Source: Eggerthellaceae bacterium (GTDB taxonomy: Bacteria; Actinomycetota; Coriobacteriia; Coriobacteriales; Eggerthellaceae). From it: 16,227 nt of DNA. The stretch spans positions 1-16,227 of the forward strand of contig DMNP01000004.1 of NCBI GenBank assembly GCA_003452695.1. Direction: 5' to 3'. Of this stretch, positions 6,869 to 13,117 are shown one piece after another. The number at the start of each line of letters is the position of its first letter. Position 1 is the first letter of the stretch. The notes beneath the pieces are model-generated. The model was not told where the DNA came from, did not search any database, and worked only from the letters and a program-made list of their open reading frames with translations. A program made the position numbers and the translations under genes.

Positions 6869-8697
6869 TAGAAGTGCATGATCGTGTAGTTCAGGTCCAG
6901 GGTGCGCTGATAGCTCACGTCTTCTGCTATGCACTTCACCAGGTCGTAGTTCGTGATGCTCTCGAGGCTCTCGCGGTCTTCGTCAAGCCCAATACGCTTC
7001 CCGTCGTCAAGAATCGTGAGCGTGGCGCTATCTTGCATGAAACGGACGCTCACTTGAATGGAAATGCCCTCGTTCTCGCTATCGCCGACGCTCGCATGTT
7101 CGTTCGCCGCGACGGCGTAAGCGATCATTTCCTCTATGCACACCGCCACGCGGTAAGACACGCGACTCGAGATGTCCCTCTCGCTGGCGAAATCCCTAAT
7201 CATGCGCGAGACTTCGACTGCATCTTCGGGTTGCACGGAAAGCGCCAGCATGGCGACGAGCTGCTCGGCGTCCTCGCGGTCGCGCCGAAGCCAGCGCCGG
7301 TAGCGCCAAAGGTTGCACGCGAGCAGAATCGTCTCGGTAAGGAGGTACGACAGCCAGATGGACGCAGGGGGTGCAACCTGGCTCAGGAGGTAGGCGATGA
7401 GCGGCAGTGCCGCGTTCGCCACGACGGTGAGGCGCGATGCAAACTTCGTGTCCTTGCGGTTCACGTAGTATTTGCGGAATAGCGTGTTGCAGCCTTTGAA
7501 GACGAAATGTAATACGAAGAAGCGCAAGCACAGCTCCGCGTCGGACGGAAGGTCGTTGACGCCATGAAGCGCATAGAACGTCTCGGGGAACACGATGATT
7601 ATGGCGGTCATGACGCAAACGGCGACGGTCAGCCGCTTCAAAGACTGCCTGAAGAGGATGCGCAGGCCATCCCAATCTGCGGCGCCCGTGATGATGCCCA
7701 TCAGCGGCAGCATCGCTCCCTGCACCCCGTTGATCACCACGTTCACCAGGCTCGAGCAGAACACGCAAACGCCCTTGATCACGCCGCCGTCGTCCCCAAA
7801 AACCATGACCACGACCATCATGAGGAAGTAGTTCTGCAACGCCAGGACGAGCGAGTTCGAAGCGTCGGGCATGCCGCTTGAAAGCAGGTCCTTATATGCG
7901 GCGGCATCCGCCTTAATGCCGCCCGTCTTGTAGATGTCGGTCGTCTTTGCGAGGATGAGGACGGTGGCGGTGCAGCGCAACGCGTTCGCGCATGCCGTGC
8001 CCATGCTGGCGCCCATCACGCCCATGCCCAGCGGGCCCACGAACAACAGGTCGAGGACGAGGTTGACCAATCCCTCCATAATGGAAAGCCGCATGAGCCA
8101 GCGCATGTTGCCCGTTGCCTGAAGCTGGTAGGTCCCCACCGTGGAGATGAGCCCGAACGGCGTAGCTATCATGATGCCCATAGCGTATTGCCAGGTCATC
8201 TGCGCCATGTTGTCGTCCAAGCCGTAGGAGGCGATTATGCCTGCCACGAGGGGCACCTGCACGATCGACATGACAATCGCGGCAATCACCATGACGCGCT
8301 TGGTCGCGCTCTTCAAGCGCCTCAGAGCATCGTAATCGCCCTTTCCCACGGCGACCGCAAGGCTCGTGCCCGTCCCGCATCCGACCAAGACGGAAGCCAC
8401 GCCGATGAGCGTCGTGGCGGGGTAGAAGATGTTGACGGCCGCCAGGGCGTTCTTCCCGACCAGGTTGCCGAGCACGAGGCCGTCAACCGAAACCAGCAAC
8501 AACACCGAAAGGTTATTCATCACCATGATGGGAATGTACTCCCGCAGTTTCTTGTCGGTGAGCGCACCGTTCCTTCGGTAGCGCGCCTCGACAGCGTTGC
8601 GGGCTTCTTGCGATTCAAAATCGCCTGGAAGCGAGCTCATCGTCGTGCCCTGTCTGTTCTTCCTGCCACTTCTCGCGCAGTGACCACGCTCTTTCAT
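6868..8697 (-). CDS. MATE-type multidrug/organic cation transporter fused to C-terminal RsbW-like GHKL ATPase domain
   Basis: This 609-residue protein starts at ATG 8697, chosen because AAGGAGG (8705-8711) lies 7 nt upstream. A TTG at 8715 sits upstream of that site and is unlikely. Residues about 45-480 form a MATE transporter with some twelve hydrophobic segments: VDGLVLGNLVGKNALAAVNI (71-90), GCGTGTSLAVAVGKGD (106-121), and MEGLVNLVLDLLFVGPLGMG (217-236). The MATE family exports drugs or metabolites using Na+ or H+. After a basic WRYRRWLRRDRED hinge, residues about 485-609 match an anti-sigma-factor-type ATPase: N-box helix VAVCIEEMIAYAVAAN (517-532), G1-box TILDDGKRIG (561-570), and C-terminal LNYTIMHF. 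The N-box Asn appears replaced (Tyr527), so kinase activity is uncertain. The fusion suggests that transport is gated by ATP or a partner protein. An 18-bp inverted repeat ends the gene. Confidence 0.85.
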   Translation of the reverse strand: MKERGHCARSGRKNRQGTTMSSLPGDFESQEARNAVEARYRRNGALTDKKLREYIPIMVMNNLSVLLLVSVDGLVLGNLVGKNALAAVNIFYPATTLIGVASVLVGCGTGTSLAVAVGKGDYDALRRLKSATKRVMVIAAIVMSIVQVPLVAGIIASYGLDDNMAQMTWQYAMGIMIATPFGLISTVGTYQLQATGNMRWLMRLSIMEGLVNLVLDLLFVGPLGMGVMGASMGTACANALRCTATVLILAKTTDIYKTGGIKADAAAYKDLLSSGMPDASNSLVLALQNYFLMMVVVMVFGDDGGVIKGVCVFCSSLVNVVINGVQGAMLPLMGIITGAADWDGLRILFRQSLKRLTVAVCVMTAIIIVFPETFYALHGVNDLPSDAELCLRFFVLHFVFKGCNTLFRKYYVNRKDTKFASRLTVVANAALPLIAYLLSQVAPPASIWLSYLLTETILLACNLWRYRRWLRRDREDAEQLVAMLALSVQPEDAVEVSRMIRDFASERDISSRVSYRVAVCIEEMIAYAVAANEHASVGDSENEGISIQVSVRFMQDSATLTILDDGKRIGLDEDRESLESITNYDLVKCIAEDVSYQRTLDLNYTIMHF

Positions 8698-8822
8698 TTT
8701 AAAACCTCCTTGCAATGGAGGTTACAGGCGACCGCGACTATTCGTTGCCGTGCGAACTGACATTATTACCAGGAAGCCAGGCACGGTCATGGCAGCCGCT
8801 GCCGCCAACAGTCTTCCCCTCT

Positions 8823-9070
8823 ATCACCTCCCTGAAGGAGCCAGAGGGTCAGACTCTTTCCGAGATGTGGCATAATAATAAAGTGCTTCTTGCCATATTC
8901 TTCACCCTTGACAAAGAGCTATTGAAGAAGGCCGTCGCCAACCCGGCGAAGGCGGAACAACTGCTGCTAGAATACCTCAATAAAAAGAAGGCCGAGAAAG
9001 CCCAATCCACCCCGCCTGCGCCCCCCGCGTCTGTCGGCAATGGCGTTTCTGCCAATCGACCTGAATCGGT
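8823..9070 (+). pseudogene. Possible gene remnant of unknown family, A-rich
   Basis: Between the MATE-fusion and beta-helix genes (which leave about 375 bases with no other gene) a plus-strand frame reads LKEPEGQTLSEMWHNN, then LDKELLKKAVANPAKAEQLL and EYLNKKKAEK. Its composition and codon choice look coding, and it is unlike the antisense shadows elsewhere. It has no ribosome-binding site before the ATG at 8865. A GGAG at 8837-8840 is 24 nt away. It runs without a stop into antisense of the neighbouring gene near 9070. I read it as an internal or N-terminal fragment cut by rearrangement. I do not recognise the family. The minus strand here is also the leader of the MATE-fusion gene and contains the palindrome GGCAGCCGCTGCC (8791-8803). 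Confidence 0.3.
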
Positions 9071-9074
9071 GCAT

Positions 9075-9908
9075 CTATTTGCCGTTGGCCTTCAGGAAAA
9101 CGTTGTCGCCATCTCCCGTGTCGATGTAGGTATAGCCGTCCTTTTGCCTGATTTCGCCGTTGGCCATCCCAATCAGCTGGACATCGGTCGCCGAACTCAC
9201 GCTCATGGATGCGCGGCCATCCGCTTCGGCCCAACCCGCGGGAGGACGCACGCTCACATCGGAGCCTTCGATGGTCAGCAAACCCGTCGAGTAGATATAA
9301 CCCACGAAGCCGAAGCTATCGTTCCACAGGGTGGTGCCGGTATCTATAACCGACCCGGCAATTTCCGTCTTGCCGTTGGCGAAGATGTTCAGGGCCGTGT
9401 CGGCAGCGCGGTTAACGTAGATCTTGCTGTTCGCAATCGCAACGTCCTGGCCCTCCACCGCATTGCGCGTGCTGAAGAATACAATCGTCAGGCCTTTTAC
9501 GACGATGTCGCCATACGTGGAATGTGCGATTTGGCCTTTTTCGTCGATATCGTGCTTGTTGGAGGCAATATATCCCCAACTGTCAGAGTCTTCGCCGGTT
9601 GCCTCTAAGCCGATAGTCACTTTCGGCCTTTGCGCGGCAGGTGCGCATTCGTCGCCCACGAGGGTAAGGTCGCCGCCATCTGAATGGATGATGTGCTCGA
9701 TAGTGCTCTCGCCTTGGAACCTAATCTCGGCGCTGCCCTCGATGCTGATTTCGATAAGGGAGGCGTCCTTAGCCGTGATGGCTCCCTTGCCATCCCAGGC
9801 AATGCCGTTTTTGGCATCGTCGAAAGCTGTGCTGTGGGCAACAGCGTTTTCGCCGCTTCTGTACGAAACCGATTTCGCGCTCACGGTGGTCGAATCTTGC
9901 CTGCTCAC
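9075..9908 (-). CDS. Beta-rich, probably beta-helical protein of unknown function
   Basis: The preferred start is GTG 9908, preceded at 6 nt by AAAGGGG, giving 277 residues. A TTG at 9950 would add 14 residues of poor character. The sequence alternates short strands and turns rich in Gly, Asp, Ile and Val (GKGAITAKDASLIEISIEG, GDIVVKGLTIVFF, GKTEIAGSVIDTG, GLLTIEGSDVSV). This is the pattern of right-handed parallel beta-helices found in surface or carbohydrate-binding proteins. Unusually for such a protein, no signal peptide, lipobox, membrane helix or sortase signal is visible. It may be cytosolic, or may be a domain detached from a larger surface protein. It ends at a TAG next to a possible gene remnant on the other strand. 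Coding status is fairly secure; function is unknown. Confidence 0.65.
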   Translation of the reverse strand: MSRQDSTTVSAKSVSYRSGENAVAHSTAFDDAKNGIAWDGKGAITAKDASLIEISIEGSAEIRFQGESTIEHIIHSDGGDLTLVGDECAPAAQRPKVTIGLEATGEDSDSWGYIASNKHDIDEKGQIAHSTYGDIVVKGLTIVFFSTRNAVEGQDVAIANSKIYVNRAADTALNIFANGKTEIAGSVIDTGTTLWNDSFGFVGYIYSTGLLTIEGSDVSVRPPAGWAEADGRASMSVSSATDVQLIGMANGEIRQKDGYTYIDTGDGDNVFLKANGK

Positions 9909-9977
9909 GTGCAACCCCTTTCCCCTGTGCGCACGATTGTCTCCGCACAAAACTCCATTGCCAAAACCGACACTTCA

Positions 9978-9983
9978 ATTATA
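9978..9983 (-). promoter_or_regulatory. Candidate -10 box for the beta-rich protein gene
   Basis: The minus strand reads TATAAT exactly, 70 nt before the GTG at 9908, in an AT-rich patch (TTTTTAAAAA at about 9990-10000) between two divergent genes. No convincing -35 lies at 16-18 bp. The leader would be about 60 nt. Confidence 0.5.
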
Positions 9984-10066
9984 GCGTCGTTTTTTAAAAA
10001 TGAGGCAAGGGGGGGGCGGGGGTGCGTCCTTGCGCGCCCGATTCGAAGTGTAAAATAACGTGCGAG

Positions 10067-11164
10067 ATGAACGTTGTCCTCTACATAGCCTGGGGCTTGC
10101 TGGTTGCAGCCTGGCTCGCTGCGCTGGCCTTACTTCAGCGCCCCATCCGCGCACGTGGGCGGATACTGCCTCGCATTCTGTTGGCGGTCGGCAAATGCTT
10201 CCTGGGAACGCTGGTCGCGTTCGGGGTTGTGGTGGGCGATGCGCCCTTGCCCTACTGGACGATCTTCGCGCTGGCGGCATCGTATGTGGCGCTTTTCGGA
10301 GACGCTGTGGCAGACCTGCTTGCCTTGATCGTCGGGCAAGCAAGCAAGAAAATGAACCGATCGCGCCTGCAGATTGCGCTCAGCATTGCCTGCACAGCCG
10401 CATTCCTCCTATTCGGAACCATTAATATGCAGACCGTCTCGGCGAACCATGTCGAGGCTTCCTCCAGCAAGCTTGCCAGCCCCCACACCTTCGTCTTCGT
10501 CGCCGACCTGCATGTCGGGTCGGCGCAGAGCATGCAAACCACCAGGCAGACAATCCAGCGCATCGGCGCCGAGGAAGCGGACTTCGTGGTGCTTGGCGGC
10601 GACATCGTCGATGCCTTCACCACGCGCGAAGAGATGGAGGAGACCTTCGCCCTGTTCGGCGCAGTGAAGGCGCCGGTGTATTTCATTTACGGCAACCACG
10701 ACCGGCAGATGGACCGCCCCTCCGCCGAGCGAGCTTTCACGCCGGAAGAGCTTGAGCAGGCCATGCGCGCAAACGGCATCCATATCCTGCAGGACGAATG
10801 GGCTCGCATCTCCGACGACCTCGTCCTGCTCGGGCGCGAGGACTACAGCATGCCAAGCAGGAAAGACGTGGGGCAGATCGCGCCGCGCCCCGACGATGCC
10901 TTCGTCCTGCTTGCCGACCATTCGCCTTACGAGACGCAAGACATGGTCGCATCAGGCGCGGACCTGCAGATATCGGGGCATTCGCACGCTGGCCAGCTGT
11001 TCCCCCTGCAGGCGGTTTACTCGCTGGCAGGCTACGACGCCTACGGCTTCTTCCGCCACGGCGAAACGGAGCTTTACGTCAGCAGCGGCGCCTCTGGGTG
11101 GTGCTTCCCGTTCCGCACCGAAGAAGGCTGCCACTACGAGGTGGTAAGCCTTCAGCCGGCGTAA
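10067..11164 (+). CDS. Membrane-anchored calcineurin-like metallophosphoesterase (YaeI/YkuE type)
   Basis: This 365-residue protein starts at ATG 10067. Residues 1-118 contain about four hydrophobic helices (for example VVLYIAWGLLVAAWLAALALL). The phosphoesterase domain follows with every metal-site motif: VADLH (145-149; Asp147, His149), GGDIVD (Asp179), YGNHD (His211, Asp212), LADHSPYE (His285) and SGHSHAGQLFPL (His305, His307). The SGHTHGGQ-like ending is typical of YaeI/YkuE-type enzymes, which hydrolyse phosphoester or pyrophosphate bonds, often on lipid substrates at the membrane. The substrate here is unknown. No Shine-Dalgarno precedes the ATG, but TAAAAT (10051-10056) could be a -10 box, which would place the transcript start almost at the ATG (near-leaderless mRNA). 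A GTG at 10022 behind a G-rich tract is a less likely start, since it would put a polar, cysteine-rich stretch before the first helix. Confidence 0.9.
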   Translation: MNVVLYIAWGLLVAAWLAALALLQRPIRARGRILPRILLAVGKCFLGTLVAFGVVVGDAPLPYWTIFALAASYVALFGDAVADLLALIVGQASKKMNRSRLQIALSIACTAAFLLFGTINMQTVSANHVEASSSKLASPHTFVFVADLHVGSAQSMQTTRQTIQRIGAEEADFVVLGGDIVDAFTTREEMEETFALFGAVKAPVYFIYGNHDRQMDRPSAERAFTPEELEQAMRANGIHILQDEWARISDDLVLLGREDYSMPSRKDVGQIAPRPDDAFVLLADHSPYETQDMVASGADLQISGHSHAGQLFPLQAVYSLAGYDAYGFFRHGETELYVSSGASGWCFPFRTEEGCHYEVVSLQPA

Positions 11165-11253
11165 GAGGCATCTGGTCAGGCGATTTCACGGTTTGCAGAG
11201 AATGGGGGAGGACATGGGTTTGCGAACGATAGTTGTGGCCGTTTAGACGTCGG

Positions 11254-11283
11254 TCATTTGCGGGTGGCAACACGGCCGAGGGA
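11254..11283 (-). pseudogene. Scrap of a Pr6Pr-like membrane protein 3' end
   Basis: Read on the minus strand this ends LGRVATRK and a stop. It matches 23 of 27 bases with the 3' end of the Pr6Pr-like remnant at 12361-12387 (LGRIANRK, stop). Homology stops abruptly beyond this. It lies in the otherwise empty 11165-11433 gap, where I see no other gene or clear promoter. A tiny relic of a duplicated gene end is the simplest reading. Confidence 0.35.
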
Positions 11284-11433
11284 TCTAAGGCATCATTGCT
11301 TGTAACGGCGTATGATGATGATAGGCTCGACTGAGCATTGCGGCGGAATGCTGCGGTTCGCAAGATCGAGGTGCGGGCTGGCTGACTCAAGCCAGGCCGG
11401 CGAGCGGAAAGATGCGTCACGGAAGGGGAGTTC

Positions 11434-12252
11434 ATGTTCGGGAAAAAGATCGTTGCGGTTGCGACCTCGATCGTGCTGGCGGTGTCGCTGTGCCCAGGCG
11501 CGGCTTTCGCCTCGAAGTTGCAGGCAGGGAGCGCGACGGGTCAGGTTGCCCAGGTCGTGAGCACGCAGGCAGCCAAGAACCTCAAGCAGCGCGGCGTCAA
11601 ATTCGACTTGGTGAACGGCAAGACGTACACGGTCAAGTCGTACCTGGGGGGCTATGGCAAGTTTGCGTACAGCGCCAAGCTGAGCGGATTGAAGGTGGCC
11701 TCTGCCGATCCCGGCTACAAGAAGGCGACGTTCACCGTGACGTTCAAGCCGAAGACAATACTCACGAAAGCGCAGAGGCAGAAGGTTCTCAAGGCGTTCA
11801 AGAAGGCGTATTACTACCAGGGCGGCGCCAGCGGCAACGAGCGGGAGGTCGTTTGGTCGTACTGGATGCGAGGCGCGCTCAGCTTCTGGTTGGTGGATTA
11901 CAAGACCGGCAGGCTCCTCGTGGGTTCCGATAACGCGGCGGGAATCAAGAGGGAGACCAAGTTGTCTTACGGCAAGGCGAGGAAGTACGCGACGAGCGAC
12001 GGTAAATGGTCGATGACGCAGCTCGGATTTATCAAAATGAAGGAGACGGTCACGTTCCCCGAGGACTACAAGAACCTGTGCGTCGGCATTGGCGGTGAAA
12101 CGCAGCCCCGCATAATGCGCACGAAGTATGACGAGAACTTCGAGGGCAGGTACTTCAAGTACGTCGGCGACAAGGCGCATACGGCGAGGTGGTGGCAGAC
12201 GAGCTACTTCAAGAAGGCGAACGACAACTTCCACTTCATGCGGATTCGCTAG
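11434..12252 (+). CDS. Secreted basic protein of unknown function
   Basis: This 272-residue protein starts at an ATG with GGGGAG 3 nt upstream (AAGG lies further out). Residues 1-27 form a classical Sec signal peptide: basic MFGKK, hydrophobic core, and cleavage after AFA. The mature part is Lys/Tyr/Trp-rich and strongly basic, without membrane helices, cysteine pairs or a sortase motif, and is predicted to be mainly beta strand (VKFDLVNGKTYTVKSYLGG, YKKATFTVTFKPK). The spacing of aromatic and basic residues suggests a cell-wall- or glycan-associated role, but I do not recognise a family. It is a lone gene, closed by a 12-bp perfect hairpin overlapping its stop. Such secreted orphans are common in Coriobacteriia. 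Confidence 0.8.
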   Translation: MFGKKIVAVATSIVLAVSLCPGAAFASKLQAGSATGQVAQVVSTQAAKNLKQRGVKFDLVNGKTYTVKSYLGGYGKFAYSAKLSGLKVASADPGYKKATFTVTFKPKTILTKAQRQKVLKAFKKAYYYQGGASGNEREVVWSYWMRGALSFWLVDYKTGRLLVGSDNAAGIKRETKLSYGKARKYATSDGKWSMTQLGFIKMKETVTFPEDYKNLCVGIGGETQPRIMRTKYDENFEGRYFKYVGDKAHTARWWQTSYFKKANDNFHFMRIR

Positions 12253-12280
12253 GGAATCGATGATTTGTTCATCGATTCCC
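12252..12280 (+). terminator. Hairpin at the end of the secreted-protein gene
   Basis: GGGAATCGATGA (12252-12263) and TCATCGATTCCC (12269-12280) form a 12-bp perfect stem with loop TTTGT. The last base of the TAG stop (12252) is the first base of the stem. No T-tract follows, so it may stabilise the mRNA end rather than act as an intrinsic terminator. Confidence 0.55.
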
Positions 12281-12357
12281 CAGGTAAGCACTGATTTATG
12301 CTGTCGGTGCTGGTGGGTTCGCAGGCGCAGGCGCGACTTAGGCGAAGGGACTGCGGG

Positions 12358-12545
12358 CTATTTGCGGTTGGCAATGCGGCCGAGGGCCTTGTCGATTCCG
12401 AAGATCAGGTACCCGATAACGACGAAGGCGACGACCATCGCTCCGATGAAGAGCGCCACCCCATCGACGCCCGAGATGCCGGGGTCGAGGAAGGTGTAGG
12501 GATACCTGGTTTGCCCAGCCGTGTCCAACCGAGTCAGCCACTTTA
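12358..12545 (-). pseudogene. 3' fragment of a Pr6Pr-like multi-helix membrane protein
   Basis: The minus-strand frame from about 12545 to the stop at 12358 reads RYPYTFLDP, a short loop, then a membrane helix (ALFIGAMVVAFVVIGYLIFG) and a basic tail ending LGRIANRK. The YPYxFLD loop followed by one last helix is the usual C-terminus of the Pr6Pr (FAR-17a/AIG1-like) membrane protein family. Nothing of the first five helices precedes it. Upstream the DNA switches to an ABC transporter fragment on the other strand. It has no start codon context, so it is a remnant. A smaller copy of its last 27 bases sits at 11254-11283. Confidence 0.65.
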
Positions 12546-12551
12546 AACCCG

Positions 12552-12961
12552 GCGCGCTGGCTTCAGGAGCTGGCGAAATCGAGCATCGAGAACCTGCTCA
12601 AGCAACGCCTGACAGACAACGTCCTGCGCAAAGAGTACAGCGCCGTGTCGGCTACGCATACGGCCGAGTGGCTCAACCGCTTGACCAACGACACAACAGT
12701 CGTGGCCAACGGGTTCGTGGAGAGACGCAACGCCTCGCCATCGCCCGCGCAGTGTTCTCGGGCTGCCCGGTGCTGCTGCTCGACGAATCCACCAGTGCGC
12801 TCGACGAGCTCACCGAGTGCCGTCTCCTGGAGAACCCGCGCTCGCTCACCGACAGAACCGTGGTCATCGTCACCCATCGCAAGGCCGCGCTGTCCATCTG
12901 CGATCGCATCCTGCATTTCACGGAGTCGGGCGTCGAGGACGCAACGGGAATGGAGCGGTAG
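12552..12961 (+). pseudogene. ABC exporter gene with large internal deletion and frame change
   Basis: Two parts of one exporter are fused. Up to about 12718 one frame reads SIENLLKQRLTDNVLRKEY and THTAEWLNRLTNDTTVVANG, the end of the first helices and coupling region of a type IV (ABCB-like) exporter membrane domain. From about 12719 a different frame reads GETQRLAIARA (signature and following helix), VLLLDESTSALDE (Walker B and D-loop) and VVIVTHRKAA (switch His), and ends at TAG 12961. The missing centre includes the remaining helices, Walker A and Q-loop, several hundred residues. The joint reads GTGGAGAGACG, where the sequences expected on either side could share GGAG(A), compatible with a short-homology deletion. 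It cannot make a working transporter. Confidence 0.8.
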
Positions 12962-12990
12962 GGGCTGCAGCAAAATCTACGCCCACAGGC

Positions 12991-13070
12991 AATTAGTGTA
13001 CACAAGTTGGGAAACCTGAAAATACGACCTGGGAAAACAAGGTCGCCAACTCAAAGTGTGTACACTAATT
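12991..13070. repeat. 80-bp palindromic element (MITE/REP-like or paired operator)
   Basis: AATTAGTGTACACA (12991-13004) and its exact complement TGTGTACACTAATT (13057-13070) bound an 80-bp unit. Inside, AGTTGG (13005-13010) pairs with CCAACT (13046-13051), and CGACCT (13025-13030) with AGGTCG (13040-13045), so the whole folds into one three-step hairpin. Each outer arm also contains the self-palindrome GTGTACAC, with centres 62 bp apart. It lies between the 3' ends of the ABC remnant and the methyltransferase-STAS gene. No transposase is linked. Confidence 0.6.
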
Positions 13071-13117
13071 CCACTAGTAGGATGTTTTTGCTACCGCCCC
13101 TCCGCCAGTAAAACGAG

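Noticed and set aside
6862-7482. Plus-strand frame opposite the ATPase domain of the MATE fusion
   Set aside because: Antisense of a strongly conserved coding region and no start signal.
8698-8715. TTG start at 8715 for the MATE fusion
   Set aside because: The ideal AAGGAGG site lies inside this extension and is correctly spaced for the ATG at 8697.
10022-10066. GTG start at 10022 for the metallophosphoesterase
   Set aside because: It would add a polar, cysteine-containing stretch ahead of the first helix, and a possible -10 box falls inside it.
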